A DNA stretch of 64,000 nt from an uncultured bacterium (lineage in GTDB: Bacteria > Myxococcota_A > Bradymonadia > Bradymonadales > Bradymonadaceae): NCBI GenBank assembly GCA_937981985.1, contig CALJNB010000017.1, forward strand, positions 147,534-211,533, written 5' to 3'. The notes under the pieces are model-generated. The model made no database searches, was not told the DNA's origin, and worked only from the letters and a program-made list of their open reading frames with translations. Shown here in pieces: positions 1 to 10,502 of this stretch. Within the stretch, counting starts at the first letter, position 1; each line of letters starts with the position of its first letter. The position numbers and the translations under genes were made by a program.

Positions 1-53
1 TCAGAATTTGATCGTTAGGGAAGAATTTTTACAAATCACTCCTCCTCTGATGA

Positions 54-86
54 ACAAAAAAAAGCAACACCCAAATGAGTGTTGCC
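54..86 (-). terminator. Intrinsic terminator after the first MYXO-CTERM-like gene
   Basis: On the minus strand a perfect 7-bp stem (GCAACAC at 79-85 read in reverse against 64-70) closes an 8-base loop and is followed by a run of about nine T. It lies 20 bases beyond the stop codon at 106 and fits a Rho-independent terminator for that gene. Confidence 0.85.
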
Positions 87-105
87 TAAGATTGAAAAAG
101 TGATT

Positions 106-3100
106 TTAGCGGCGACGCCTTAGCATAGCCGCAAAACCAATCATAAGGAACCACAGACTGGAAGGTGACGATTGGACCGCTGAACAACCCGGCCCACCGG
201 CAACGATAATATCTCCCGAATTATTATCCGTCGATCCAGCAGGATCAAGATAATCTGGCGTACCATCACCATCGCTATCATCGTTTGCGGGATTACCATC
301 ACCATCGGGATCCTCATCTTTCGTATTTGTATCATCGCCGTCATCGTCGGGATCCAAATAGTTAGGTGTACCGTTTCCGTCCGTATCGTCGTTGGTAACA
401 TCTCCGTTACCGTCAACATCTTCGTCAAGGGTTGGGATGCTATCGCCATCATCATCGGGGTCTAGATAATTCGGCATACCATTATCGTCGGTGTCATCGT
501 TGTTAACGTCTCCATCGCCGTCAACGTCTTCATCAACCGTCAACAGACCGTCGCCGTCATCGTCGGTATCGAGGTAATTCGGTACCCCATCGCCATCTGT
601 ATCAGTCGACCCATTTCCATTTCCAGCGGTATCTTCAGCTACGGTATCCACGCCATCGCCATCATCGTCTGTATCACGGAAATCGAAGACATCATCGTCG
701 TCAGAATCAGGAAGTGACGCAATCGTTGAAATGGTATCGTCCAAACAATCACCGACCGCTGCGCAATCGGGATCAAAAGCATCATCAATTCCGTCTAAAT
801 CGCTATCTTCTCCGACGGGAGTTGCGTCAGCAACACCATCACCATTTGCGTCGCTTCCTTCGATTAAATCAGTAATACCGTCACCATCTGAATCGGTTGA
901 ACGGAAATCAGGAAGGCCTCCACCATCGGTATTCAAAGGAATTTGAGCGTTCGTAATTACAGAGTCATCGGCTCCATCCCCGTCTAAGTCCTCAAAGGAA
1001 TCAAGAATTCCATCGCCGTTCTCGTCGTTATCGTAGGCTTCAAGAGCGTCCGTGAGTCCATCATTATCAGAATCGAGATCTAAAAAATCAGGCGTTTCGT
1101 CATCGTCGGTATCTTCACAAGGGTTTTCGGTACACTCTATCGCGTCCGGGATTCCATCGTTATCAGAATCTAAATCGAGGTAATCTGGAATGTCATCATC
1201 ATCGCTATTTTCACAATCTAAAAAGGCGGGATCGCTACACTCAACCAGATCGCTAACACCATCGCCGTCGCTATCCAAAGGTTCACATAACATACCAAGA
1301 TTAGGACACGTATATCCTGTTTCTATTAAACAAGAATCATCACAACCGTCTTCAGAGTTGGTATTTCCGTCGTCACAGGTTTCGCCGCTTTCTAATGTGC
1401 CGTTACCACAAGTAACACAAGTCGTTCCACAGACCGCACCGCAATCTAAACCCTCTTCGGTTCCGTTCAGGACGCCATCGCTACAGCTGGGTTCCTGACA
1501 AATTCCGCCGCCACAAACAAGCGAAACACAATCGCTTGAACCGGTACAAGCCTGACCAGTGACACATGCGAGACAAGACCCACCACAATCGAGATCGGTT
1601 TCGTCACCGTTTATAACATTATCGTCACAAGTCGGGATCGTGCAGGTTCCGCCCGTGCACACCTGCGACGAACAATCGTCGGTAATCGTACACATCTGAC
1701 CGTCATCACAAGATGGACAATCACCACCGCAATCGACATCTGTTTCGGTCCCGTTCATTGTTAGATCGGTACAACCCGGAGCAGAACATTGATTCAAAGT
1801 AAGGTCGCAAACACCACTCGTGCAATCGGTTCCGTCAACACATTCAACGCAAGCGTTCACGCCATCACAAACACCGGTGGCACACATCGTTCCTGCAGTT
1901 TCGCCGGGATTAGAACAGGCTGCTTGCGCGGTCCCCGGATTATTACAAACATCCTGAGTACACGCATTACCATCCGTACAATCTAAATCCGAAAAGCAAA
2001 ATAGTTGACACGTACCGCCCACACAGATCGCGCCATTTGCACAATCAGGATCACCGGTACAAGTAGATCCACCCGGTTCTATTAAGCAAACCGAAGAACA
2101 CCCATCATAAGGGGCCACGTTTCCATCATCGCAGGCCTCCCCTGCATCCTTGGTTCCATCGCCACAACCATCAACCCGAAAAGGAGCATAATAAGCGTAG
2201 AGTCCAGTGCCTCCTACCGCGGTCAACAAACCAAGATGATAATCACCCGTCGCTTCCAATCTATGATTTCCTCCGGAAATATTAAACGTAACGACCCGAA
2301 CACCTGGCAAGCCGGGTGGAGTAGTAACCGTTCCCACAACGGCAACGCCGTCCAATTTCAGCGATCCAACCACGTTGGCATCAATAACGGCTACCGCAAC
2401 TCCGGTTCCACTTACGTTAACACTCAATCCATAGGTTCCAATATCTCGTAGATCTGCAGGTGGCACAAAAGCGAGACCGGTTTCACAACCCGATCGCGCG
2501 GCATTATGCCAAACACCTACCGGTTCAGTGGTTTGAATCGTTTGTGTACCGAACGGTGAAAACGTATGTACTTCGCCAGCCGCAAGCGTTGCGACCAGTA
2601 CCCCGTCCAATCGAACTTCTGTATTGTTAGTATCGGCGACAATACGAACATCTTCAGCCGCACCGGGCGCATCGACGACAACAAATTCGGCTCCCCAATT
2701 TGCGATCGGTGTAATCGTATCTAGTCCCTCATCACCGCATCCACCAACCGTACCGCAACCGCCGGCCCAACCTCTACCACCAGACATAACCATTACCGGA
2801 GAATCAGAAGTCACCAAACTTCCATCAATTTCGACATTACAGGTGTCACCAGCAAGCGTACGAATCACATAAGTTTCTCCGGGCGCCATTGTAACTTGAC
2901 GTGTTAAACCCATAATCCCATCACCCCAATAAGGTGCTACAGCACCTGGCGGCGCTTCGATTGTAACTGTCGCACCTACCGGAGAATATACGGAAATACT
3001 GTCGTATCCTGTATAACCTACAGAGCCAGATGAATTGCGATTAAGGTTATACCCGGCAACTCGAAAACGAGTACCTAAACCGAAACTCGCTTCTTTAATC

Positions 3101-3624
3101 GATGCTGAAGATTGCCACGGCCCCACGATCAAGCGAGAAGAAACCGAGAGTTCTGCGGTTGAAGCTTCAACAAAAATTCCTCGCGTTTCAACAACATCGA
3201 AGGCTGATGCGGAACCGTCACCTGCACCGCTTGGAGCGTCAGAGGCAAGAGCAACAATGGTCGGTGTAGCTGAGGTTGCCACAAAAGGAATGGCAGCCCC
3301 CCCATTAATTCGATAGGTACCCGAGACAGGACCACCTGCAGCCGACAATACTAAATCATGTAGAGCAGCTCCACTGGTGAAGTTATTTCCAGCAGGGTTA
3401 CTAGGCCGCGGCAGGCTTGCGGGGACGTAATAACACTGCCGGCCTGCAGGACAAACTTGGGCGAACGAGGGCGAAGAAAAACCAGTGACTAAAAACGATG
3501 TTAAGAGGAGGAAAAGGTAAAATGCCTTTGAGCCCCTAACTAAATTCTTCTGAGGTCTTTTCATCAAACCCAAATAGGTCCATTTGTCCACAAATCTACA
3601 AAGTAGATATTTAATATTGTTCAC
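106..3624 (-). CDS. Giant secreted surface protein: IgGFc-binding-like, DUF4215, thrombospondin type 3 repeats, MYXO-CTERM-like tail
   Basis: This is a large predicted exported protein of 1172 residues. A hydrophobic signal segment at about residues 34-55 ends in SFAQ. Residues about 150-480 resemble the IgGFc-binding N-terminal domain. DUF4215 Myxococcus Cys-rich modules (CGNG..ESGE.CDDGN type) lie near 487-515 and 738-775, with Cys-rich NGTE.D.DCGG repeats between them. From about 780 to 1130 there are Asp-rich, calcium-binding-type thrombospondin type 3 repeats. The end is GGPGC (Cys1147), one hydrophobic segment and RRRR, a MYXO-CTERM-like sorting signal that in known cases is processed by a myxosortase for surface anchoring. 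The chosen start is GTG with GGAGAG five bases upstream; ATG at 3564 would give a conventional signal peptide. It is the last gene of a tandem array of paralogues. The ligand is unknown. Confidence 0.85.
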   Translation of the reverse strand: MNNIKYLLCRFVDKWTYLGLMKRPQKNLVRGSKAFYLFLLLTSFLVTGFSSPSFAQVCPAGRQCYYVPASLPRPSNPAGNNFTSGAALHDLVLSAAGGPVSGTYRINGGAAIPFVATSATPTIVALASDAPSGAGDGSASAFDVVETRGIFVEASTAELSVSSRLIVGPWQSSASIKEASFGLGTRFRVAGYNLNRNSSGSVGYTGYDSISVYSPVGATVTIEAPPGAVAPYWGDGIMGLTRQVTMAPGETYVIRTLAGDTCNVEIDGSLVTSDSPVMVMSGGRGWAGGCGTVGGCGDEGLDTITPIANWGAEFVVVDAPGAAEDVRIVADTNNTEVRLDGVLVATLAAGEVHTFSPFGTQTIQTTEPVGVWHNAARSGCETGLAFVPPADLRDIGTYGLSVNVSGTGVAVAVIDANVVGSLKLDGVAVVGTVTTPPGLPGVRVVTFNISGGNHRLEATGDYHLGLLTAVGGTGLYAYYAPFRVDGCGDGTKDAGEACDDGNVAPYDGCSSVCLIEPGGSTCTGDPDCANGAICVGGTCQLFCFSDLDCTDGNACTQDVCNNPGTAQAACSNPGETAGTMCATGVCDGVNACVECVDGTDCTSGVCDLTLNQCSAPGCTDLTMNGTETDVDCGGDCPSCDDGQMCTITDDCSSQVCTGGTCTIPTCDDNVINGDETDLDCGGSCLACVTGQACTGSSDCVSLVCGGGICQEPSCSDGVLNGTEEGLDCGAVCGTTCVTCGNGTLESGETCDDGNTNSEDGCDDSCLIETGYTCPNLGMLCEPLDSDGDGVSDLVECSDPAFLDCENSDDDDIPDYLDLDSDNDGIPDAIECTENPCEDTDDDETPDFLDLDSDNDGLTDALEAYDNDENGDGILDSFEDLDGDGADDSVITNAQIPLNTDGGGLPDFRSTDSDGDGITDLIEGSDANGDGVADATPVGEDSDLDGIDDAFDPDCAAVGDCLDDTISTIASLPDSDDDDVFDFRDTDDDGDGVDTVAEDTAGNGNGSTDTDGDGVPNYLDTDDDGDGLLTVDEDVDGDGDVNNDDTDDNGMPNYLDPDDDGDSIPTLDEDVDGNGDVTNDDTDGNGTPNYLDPDDDGDDTNTKDEDPDGDGNPANDDSDGDGTPDYLDPAGSTDNNSGDIIVAGGPGCSAVQSSPSSLWFLMIGFAAMLRRRR
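208..300. repeat. Near-identical 93-base segment shared with 3873-3965
   Basis: By eye this segment differs from 3873-3965 at only five positions, although the neighbouring repeat-coding sequence of the two genes is much more diverged. It encodes the last thrombospondin type 3 repeats and the start of the C-terminal linker. This suggests recent duplication or gene conversion between the two paralogues. Confidence 0.8.
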
Positions 3625-3711
3625 AAGCTCTCCGTGCTGTCGTTTTTATTTGGTTTAGCGTCACGATAGTTAGGAATTCACATTTTGACTATTCGTATTT
3701 CCCCTGCTTCC

Positions 3712-3738
3712 ATAAAAAAAGACACCCAAACGGATGCC
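3712..3738 (-). terminator. Intrinsic terminator after the second MYXO-CTERM-like gene
   Basis: On the minus strand GGCATCC (3738-3732) pairs with GGGTGTC (3727-3721), including two G-U pairs, across a 4-base loop and is followed by seven T. It sits 24 bases after the stop at 3762, matching the arrangement behind the two neighbouring paralogues. Confidence 0.8.
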
Positions 3739-3761
3739 TTGAATCGGAAAGAAGGAAAGTC

Positions 3762-6700
3762 TTAGCGTCGTCTTCGGCGCACCAACATCGCGGCGAACCC
3801 AATCATCAAGAACCACAACCCTGGAGAAGGGTTAGAATTCATTGATGAACAACCAGGACCGCCGACCACGAGAATATCTCCCGAATTATTATCGATCGAT
3901 CCAGCAGGATCAAGATAATCTGGAGTACCATCACCATCGCTATCATCGTTTGCCGGGTTACCATCTTTGTTCGGATCTTCGTCGATGGTGTTGATACCGT
4001 CACCATCATCATCAGGATCTAAATAGTTGGGAACATCATCCTCATCGGTGTCGTCATTCGTAGGGTCACCGTCTTTGTCTAGATCTTCCTCGAGGGTGGG
4101 AACGCCGTCGCCATCATCATCGGGATCCAAAAAGTTTGGGACTCCGTCGCCATCCGTATCATCGTTAGTTAGATCATTATCCGCATCGACATCCTCATCA
4201 GCGCTGGGCACGCCGTCTCCATCATCGTCAGGATCCAGTGAATTCGGAACGCCATCACCATCGGTGTCGTCGTTAACAGGATTACCGTCATCGTCGATAT
4301 CTTCATCAAGGGTATCGAGTCCATCGCCATCATCATCGCTATCCTGAAAATTCGGCGTACCATCTTCGTCACTATCAGGTGTGGGTGCTGCTATTCCACC
4401 GTCGTCCGTATCATAGGCGTCTATCAAACCATCCATGTCGGTATCCGAAGCATCCACAACATCTACATCTGCTACACCGTCGAAATCAGCGTCAAATCCT
4501 TCGGCGTTGTCAGATAAACCGTCGTTATCAGAATCGATATCAAGATAGTCGGGCGTTCCATCTTCGTCCGTGTCTTCGCAAGGAACCATCGTACATTCAA
4601 CACTGTCCAAAATTCCATCACCGTCAGCGTCTACATCAAGGTGTGAACTAAACGAATCCTTGTCTTCATCGTTATCGTCGGCTTGGTCGTCCATAAGTTC
4701 TTGAAGGGTCGCAATTCCGTCGTTGTCGTCATCATCATCCAGATAATCTAAAACACCATCATCATCTGTGTCCGGACATCCATTCGTAATAGGTCCCCCG
4801 CATTCAACCGAATCAGGAATTCCATCGTTGTCTGCATCCATGGGTGCTGAATCAGGATCGAGATAATCAGGAATACCATCATTATCTATATCAAAACCAT
4901 ATTCCGCAATATCATTGACACCATCACCATCAGAATCCGTATCCAGATAAGCCGGAATTCCATCGTTATCCGGATCATCCCCATAGGTAATGCCGTCTGC
5001 GATTTCTTCAGGCGTCGGTATGCCGTCGTTATCGTCATCTGTATCTTGGAAATTTGGACCGTCCGAACCGTCGGTATTCGGTAAAGCTGGTGGAGCACCA
5101 ATCACATCATTTAAACAATCTCCCATCGAAATGCATTCATGATCGAATGCGTCATCAATACCATCACCGTCAGTATCATTACCAACAGGGGTAACATCGG
5201 CAACTCCATCCAAATCGACATCGGTACCTTCGATCGAATCTAACACACCATCATCATCGGAATCCCTATCAAGGTAATCTGGACCATCGCTACCATCGGT
5301 ATTTTCGCAAGAGCCGGGGTTCGAACATTCGTCCCAGTCAGCAATGCCATCACCATCAGCATCAGCGTCCTGAAAATCAGGAAACGCATCACCGTCAAAA
5401 TTGGGTTGTGGCGCAATGACGCCGATTACATCGTTGAGACAATCTCCGGCCGCCGCACAATCGGGGTCAAAGGCATCGTCAATCCCATCCATATCAGTAT
5501 CATTGTTCGCCGGAATAACATCTGGCGTGCCATCCACATCGGCATCATGACCTTCAGTCGCATCGGGGAGACCATCCCCGTCCGCGTCAACGGATTGGAA
5601 ATCGAACTCACCGTCATTATCCGAATCGGTCGGATCGATTCCATTCATACCCACGGGATCGTGCTGACCATCCATGTTGACGTCGACAAAGCCGTCGACA
5701 ATTCCATCACCATTGGTATCACCGGCGCCACTTTCTGCAGCATCGCTAATACCATCATTGTCAGAATCTAGATCAAGGTAATCCGGAATGAAATCATTAT
5801 CGGTATCTTCGCAGGGTGAACCCGTGCATTCGAGCTCATCCGGAATACCATCGTTATCAGAATCTAAATCCTGGTAGTCCGGAAGAGAATCGCCATCAGT
5901 ATTTTCACAATTCGCGAAAGTAGCGTCGGAACATTCCTCACTGTCATAAATCCCGTCACCATCGTCGTCTTCGATTTGGCATGACGCATTACAATTATCA
6001 CCATTTATAAAGTTCGTATCATCACAGCTTTCACCACCCTCAATGGTTCCGTTCCCACATGTTTGAATGAAAGTCGAATCACCAGAATTGGTCCCGTCGG
6101 TTGCTTCGACATCGTACGTACCAGGGACAATTCCGGTTATCGGTGTTGCACAAGTCCATTCACCAGACATAACCGTAGCCATACAGGTTTCAGAAAATCC
6201 AGCGCCGTCGGTCATCGTAATGGTCAGCATTGCACCATCAGGAAGATTTGCAGTTCCGGTCGGGAAAGCGCTATCGCCGGCGTAGATTCCGTTAGGAGAA
6301 TTAACACCAACGCCGAAAGGAACGCTTTGAGTCAAGGCAACGGTTTGGGGTAAGCCTAATTCTGGGTTACAGCCCATCGCCAAAGGAACGGAAGCGAAAG
6401 AAAAATCTAAGTCGGCGAAATCAGCATTCGGATTTGTAATGACCGATAAAAAAGGTCCTTCATCGGTTGGCGAACCTGCTGCGGTTCCAGTCGAAATGTA
6501 CATTTTCCCATCAGGTCCCAACTTAGTCTGCGAGTGCTTATAACGAACCGGTTGCGCGTCGATCAAAGAATTTACGCCGGTGTTAAAATCATATTGATAA
6601 AGTTGTGAGGGTTGACCGCCACTACCAATAGAAGAAAAATACAGTTTCGTGTCATCGGGCGAAAATGCACCGCCGTATTTTTGATTATCAGCAAGAGGAA

Positions 6701-7484
6701 ACAACGTGGTTTTATTAGTTAACGCACCAGTGGCTGTATTAAAATCGAACGAAAAAACATCGCCCCCGTCTCTATTGCTCGTTACTAATTTGCCACCACC
6801 ATTGGATATCGCAAAGACATTAAAGCCTTGAACAAAAACTCCGGTGGGGACCGTTACTGGAACGCCAAAACCGGCCACGGTGAACGGAATAACGTAAACT
6901 TCGTTATTACCTGAAACGATGACCCAATAATCCAAACCGTTATCATGTTGGACAACGACCATTGCCTCCTGTCCATTAGGTGTCGGCACGGATATATTTG
7001 CGCCGATTGGAATAATATTCGTCGGATCGCTGACATCAAATTCACGGTACCCAACCGACGTCGACGTCACGTTCGTATGTCCGAGGACAAACACACGGCC
7101 GGCACTAAGCGGGCGGGGAACGATAATTCCTGAATGCATCGACGAGGGATGTCCAGGAAGATCGTTAGCGACCTCTGTACCATCGGCTTGCCAGACACGT
7201 TGTCCGTCGGTGTACATGATGAGTTCGCCGGTGGTTGGGTCAGAGAATGACGAGGTTCCCTCGAAGGTATCGATAACAGGATCGACCGTGGCTGTGATCG
7301 TGCCATCGGTTTCGAACTTAATGCGACACTTCTCACCGAAATTCCAAACATCGGCGTGGCGCGATTGAGCCGAAACAGACAATGGAATCATTGCCAAGAG
7401 TCCGGCGATTACTAACGCGGCCGTGGGTCTTGGTAGGAGAGAACGTCGTACAATATGACGAGAGATGTGTTTTTTCATAAACAT
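3762..7484 (-). CDS. Giant secreted protein: propeller-like N-terminal domain, Ig-like domain, DUF4215, thrombospondin type 3 repeats, MYXO-CTERM-like tail
   Basis: This is a predicted exported surface protein of 1240 residues. The signal peptide ends in SVSAQ near residue 40. Residues about 40-385 form a domain with the pattern W.FG..C...F, FSDP.TGEL..YTDG..VW and SGI.VPRP; this pattern is also common at the N-terminus of large Bacteroidetes surface proteins and probably forms a beta-propeller. An Ig-like domain (about 390-470) and one DUF4215 module (about 475-512) follow, then roughly 680 residues of Asp-rich thrombospondin type 3 repeats. The tail is GGPGC (Cys1212), a hydrophobic segment and RRRRR. 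The start is ATG at 7484 or, two codons later, ATG at 7478 with GGA at a better distance. It is a paralogue of both neighbours: the N-terminal half matches the gene at 7670-10375 and the C-terminal half matches 106-3624. Confidence 0.85.
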   Translation of the reverse strand: MFMKKHISRHIVRRSLLPRPTAALVIAGLLAMIPLSVSAQSRHADVWNFGEKCRIKFETDGTITATVDPVIDTFEGTSSFSDPTTGELIMYTDGQRVWQADGTEVANDLPGHPSSMHSGIIVPRPLSAGRVFVLGHTNVTSTSVGYREFDVSDPTNIIPIGANISVPTPNGQEAMVVVQHDNGLDYWVIVSGNNEVYVIPFTVAGFGVPVTVPTGVFVQGFNVFAISNGGGKLVTSNRDGGDVFSFDFNTATGALTNKTTLFPLADNQKYGGAFSPDDTKLYFSSIGSGGQPSQLYQYDFNTGVNSLIDAQPVRYKHSQTKLGPDGKMYISTGTAAGSPTDEGPFLSVITNPNADFADLDFSFASVPLAMGCNPELGLPQTVALTQSVPFGVGVNSPNGIYAGDSAFPTGTANLPDGAMLTITMTDGAGFSETCMATVMSGEWTCATPITGIVPGTYDVEATDGTNSGDSTFIQTCGNGTIEGGESCDDTNFINGDNCNASCQIEDDDGDGIYDSEECSDATFANCENTDGDSLPDYQDLDSDNDGIPDELECTGSPCEDTDNDFIPDYLDLDSDNDGISDAAESGAGDTNGDGIVDGFVDVNMDGQHDPVGMNGIDPTDSDNDGEFDFQSVDADGDGLPDATEGHDADVDGTPDVIPANNDTDMDGIDDAFDPDCAAAGDCLNDVIGVIAPQPNFDGDAFPDFQDADADGDGIADWDECSNPGSCENTDGSDGPDYLDRDSDDDGVLDSIEGTDVDLDGVADVTPVGNDTDGDGIDDAFDHECISMGDCLNDVIGAPPALPNTDGSDGPNFQDTDDDNDGIPTPEEIADGITYGDDPDNDGIPAYLDTDSDGDGVNDIAEYGFDIDNDGIPDYLDPDSAPMDADNDGIPDSVECGGPITNGCPDTDDDGVLDYLDDDDDNDGIATLQELMDDQADDNDEDKDSFSSHLDVDADGDGILDSVECTMVPCEDTDEDGTPDYLDIDSDNDGLSDNAEGFDADFDGVADVDVVDASDTDMDGLIDAYDTDDGGIAAPTPDSDEDGTPNFQDSDDDGDGLDTLDEDIDDDGNPVNDDTDGDGVPNSLDPDDDGDGVPSADEDVDADNDLTNDDTDGDGVPNFLDPDDDGDGVPTLEEDLDKDGDPTNDDTDEDDVPNYLDPDDDGDGINTIDEDPNKDGNPANDDSDGDGTPDYLDPAGSIDNNSGDILVVGGPGCSSMNSNPSPGLWFLMIGFAAMLVRRRRR

Positions 7485-7618
7485 TCCGATAGAGGTATTT
7501 CAATTTGATTTGTAGTTTTGTAACGCGATCATAAACGAAAATTCTTCTCAGAGCCACCACATCTACGATCTTGAAGTCCAACGACCGATATAAATTCGCC
7601 GACGCGTTATCATTTGGC

Positions 7619-7647
7619 AAAAAAAAAGCAGCACCCACGGGCGCTGC
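7619..7647 (-). terminator. Intrinsic terminator after the third MYXO-CTERM-like gene
   Basis: On the minus strand a 9-bp stem (GCAGCGCCC with GGGTGCTGC, one G-U pair) with a 2-base loop as drawn is followed by nine T. It begins 22 bases past the stop codon at 7670. Confidence 0.88.
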
Positions 7648-7669
7648 GATATCGAAAAAGGCTTTTTTT

Positions 7670-10375
7670 TTAAGAGCGCTTACGTCGACGAACCACAACG
7701 ACAAGACCCAACATCAAGAACCAAAGACCTGTTGGACTAGAGTCACGTGTTGACGAACAAGCCGAAGGACCACCCTGAAGAACAAGGCTGTTATCTGTTC
7801 CCGGATCGATGACGATATCGATATCATCGGCGGTACAAGTCACACCGTCACCTGTGTAGCCGGTATCACATGCACAAGTAAACGAGGCTACGGTATCGGT
7901 ACACGTGGCGTTCTCATCACAATTATCCATATCGGTTTCGCACTCATCGATATTTAGACAAGAGGTACCATCACCGTTCTCGTCAAAATATCCTGAAGGA
8001 CACTCGCCGCAGACAAAAGATGTGGCTGTCGTTGTACACTCTACCAAAGGATCACAATTATTATCGTCACACGATGCTGTACCTGTAGTCGTACAAGTCA
8101 TACCGTCACCGATATAATCGGTATTACACTCACAAGTAAACGAACCCATCGTGTCGGTACAGGTCGCATTTTCATCACAAGTATCGGTTTCGTCTGCGCA
8201 CTCGTCGATATTAACGCATGAAGTACCGTCGGCATTCACATCGTTATAACCTGCTGGACAAGCGCCACACATTACAGCGCCACCACCAATATCGGTACAT
8301 GTCACCAACGCATCGCAATTATTTGCGTTCGTCGTGCAAGCGCCAACATCAGCAGTACACATTTCTCCGTCGCCGCTAAATCCATCATTACAAGCACATG
8401 TAAACGATCCCATTGTATCGGTACAAGTCGCATTCGCATCACAGTTATTATCAGCGGCGTTTGCACATTCATCGATGTTAACACAAGAGGTGCCGTCGTT
8501 ATTCACATCATCGTAACCGGCTGGGCAGGCGCCACATGTGAAAGATCCAATAGTATTTGTGCATGTTACTAACGCATCACAATTATCCATATTGGTAGCG
8601 CACTCATCAACATCGCCCATAACACAAGTCACACCGTCACCAGTATAACCGCTATTACACGCACAGGTGAACGAAGTTAATGTATCGGTACATGTCGCGT
8701 TCACGTCACAATTATTGTCAGCAGCGTTTGCGCATTCGTCGACATTTGCAACACAAAGAACACCAACTGTAGGACAGCTGAACCCGCTTTCGATAACACA
8801 CGAATCGCTACATCCGTCGCCGGGAGCCATATTACCATCGTCACAAGCTTCGGCGCCATCGATTGAACCGTTTCCACAAAAGCTAACATCGAAAACCGAA
8901 GTGTTAACATTTGATCCATCCGTTGCAGTAACGGTGTAGTCAACTCCAGTAGCTAAACCTGTAATGGGTGTCGTGCAGGTCCACGCTCCGGCTAGAACAG
9001 TCGCAGCACACATTTGTGAAAAACCCATTCCATCACTAACAGTGATAGTGAGTGCAACGCCGTCTGCCAAGTTTGCAGTACCTGTTGGAGTTGTCGTCGT
9101 TACGGCAATCGTTCCGTTTGGACCTGTAACATCTATACCGAGTGCAATGTTTGCAAGAGGTGAAATCGTTTGAGAAAGTCCGATTTCCACATCACACCCA
9201 GGAGCAAGTACGACACTATCTGAAGAGAAAGTAAAAGCCGGATCGGTCGCTGCTAAGTTAGGAAAATCTACGACAGAAAGTGCCGGCCCTGGGTCCGTAC
9301 CTGCCTCATCGTTTCTACCGGTTGCGAAGTACATTTTGCCGTCTGGCCCTAATTTCGATGCTCCCGTTCCAAATTTTGAAACTTCAGTAAATATTTTCGT
9401 TTTGACACCGTTTGTGAAGTCGTACTGAAAAACGCCACGATCGGTACCGCTCACTTTGGAGTAATAGAACTTGGAATCATCCGCAGAAAATGAACCGCCA
9501 TAAGTTAAGTCTTCAATTTGAAATGCAACGGTTTGATTTGAAATCACCCCGGTGGAAGCATCAAAATCAAAGGAAACAAGATCGCCACCAGCTCTGGCTG
9601 CGGTTACGATTCTATCGCCACCATGGCTAGCTGCGAAAACCGACCAATCAATACCGGGAACTCCTGTTGCGTAAGTCTGAGGTGTACCAAGTCCACTCGA
9701 GGTAATTGGAATAATGTAAAGTTCGAGATGTCCCTCGACGACAACCCAGTAATCAACACCGTTAGCATGCTGGATGACCAACATACCTTCACGACCGTTA
9801 GGTGTAGATACCGACAAGTTCCCCGCGCCTATGGCTACAACGTTTGCACGATCGCTCACATCAAATTCACGATATCCAACCGATGTTGAAGAATCTCTAT
9901 CATGACCAAAAGCGTAAACACGATTCGGTGTGAGCGGACGCGGAACCACAATACCAGAATGAATTGCCGATTTATTTCCTGGAAGATCGTTTACAACAAC
10001 AGTTCCGTCTGCCTGCCAAACGTTCGTACCGTCAGTGTAAATAATGAGTTCACCGGTAGTAGGATCTGAAAACGCACCACAACCTTCAAATGTATCGATA
10101 GCCGGATCTAACGTCGAGGTAATGGTTCCGTTCGGTTCAAATTCGACACGACAATTTACACCGAAAGTCCAGGTTTCAGCGTGTCGCGACTGAGCGAATG
10201 CTGATGATGATGTAAAAGAAAAAGCAAGTAGCGCCAAAAATATTAGTGCGACCACTTTGTGTGTTTCAACTGCTTTTTTCGAAAAACGATTATTTGATAA
10301 CATTTTTTGGGAACGGAACATAAATCCGATACGCGAACAGGAAGTCCCATCCGCTTTTGTGTAGGTATTCTTCAC
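7670..10375 (-). CDS. Large secreted protein: propeller-like N-terminal domain, DUF4215, EGF-like repeats, MYXO-CTERM-like tail
   Basis: This is a predicted exported protein of 901 residues. The GTG start has GGAGG four bases upstream, giving a long basic N-terminal extension of about 40 residues before the hydrophobic signal segment that ends in SAFAQ. The next ~350 residues are clearly homologous to the gene at 3762-7484 (same AQSRHA..W.FG opening). An Ig-like domain and one DUF4215 module follow. Instead of thrombospondin repeats it carries about seven EGF-like modules (DECA...C....C.DT..SFTCAC..GY.GDG..C), of the calcium-binding EGF type. The tail is GGPSAC (Cys873), hydrophobic segment, RRRKRS, a variant of the GPGC of its neighbours. 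The domain swap of EGF for thrombospondin modules on a shared scaffold points to diversification of surface adhesins; the function is not known. Confidence 0.85.
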   Translation of the reverse strand: MKNTYTKADGTSCSRIGFMFRSQKMLSNNRFSKKAVETHKVVALIFLALLAFSFTSSSAFAQSRHAETWTFGVNCRVEFEPNGTITSTLDPAIDTFEGCGAFSDPTTGELIIYTDGTNVWQADGTVVVNDLPGNKSAIHSGIVVPRPLTPNRVYAFGHDRDSSTSVGYREFDVSDRANVVAIGAGNLSVSTPNGREGMLVIQHANGVDYWVVVEGHLELYIIPITSSGLGTPQTYATGVPGIDWSVFAASHGGDRIVTAARAGGDLVSFDFDASTGVISNQTVAFQIEDLTYGGSFSADDSKFYYSKVSGTDRGVFQYDFTNGVKTKIFTEVSKFGTGASKLGPDGKMYFATGRNDEAGTDPGPALSVVDFPNLAATDPAFTFSSDSVVLAPGCDVEIGLSQTISPLANIALGIDVTGPNGTIAVTTTTPTGTANLADGVALTITVSDGMGFSQMCAATVLAGAWTCTTPITGLATGVDYTVTATDGSNVNTSVFDVSFCGNGSIDGAEACDDGNMAPGDGCSDSCVIESGFSCPTVGVLCVANVDECANAADNNCDVNATCTDTLTSFTCACNSGYTGDGVTCVMGDVDECATNMDNCDALVTCTNTIGSFTCGACPAGYDDVNNDGTSCVNIDECANAADNNCDANATCTDTMGSFTCACNDGFSGDGEMCTADVGACTTNANNCDALVTCTDIGGGAVMCGACPAGYNDVNADGTSCVNIDECADETDTCDENATCTDTMGSFTCECNTDYIGDGMTCTTTGTASCDDNNCDPLVECTTTATSFVCGECPSGYFDENGDGTSCLNIDECETDMDNCDENATCTDTVASFTCACDTGYTGDGVTCTADDIDIVIDPGTDNSLVLQGGPSACSSTRDSSPTGLWFLMLGLVVVVRRRKRS

Positions 10376-10448
10376 GAATCCTCCGAGTTAAGTTAATATT
10401 GCTGCGCAGATAGTATCTCGAATCGTGATAATTTCCAGTTTGTTTCTA

Positions 10449-10490
10449 AAAAAAAAAACAGTCTCCGAAAAGGAGTGCTATCTTGTTGAA
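10449..10490 (-). terminator. Possible terminator of the decayed fourth paralogue
   Basis: On the minus strand CTCC and GGAG can pair across a short loop, followed after several bases by a long T run (10449-10460). The stem is short and imperfect, so this may be a degraded version of the strong terminators behind the intact paralogues. Confidence 0.4.
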
Positions 10491-10502
10491 AAACCTATTT
10501 TT

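Noticed and set aside
4027-4347. Ser-rich plus-strand open frame inside the thrombospondin-repeat gene
   Set aside because: It is the antisense of Asp-coding repeats; low-complexity composition and no start signal. The same holds for 731-946, 1190-1498 and 5406-5771.
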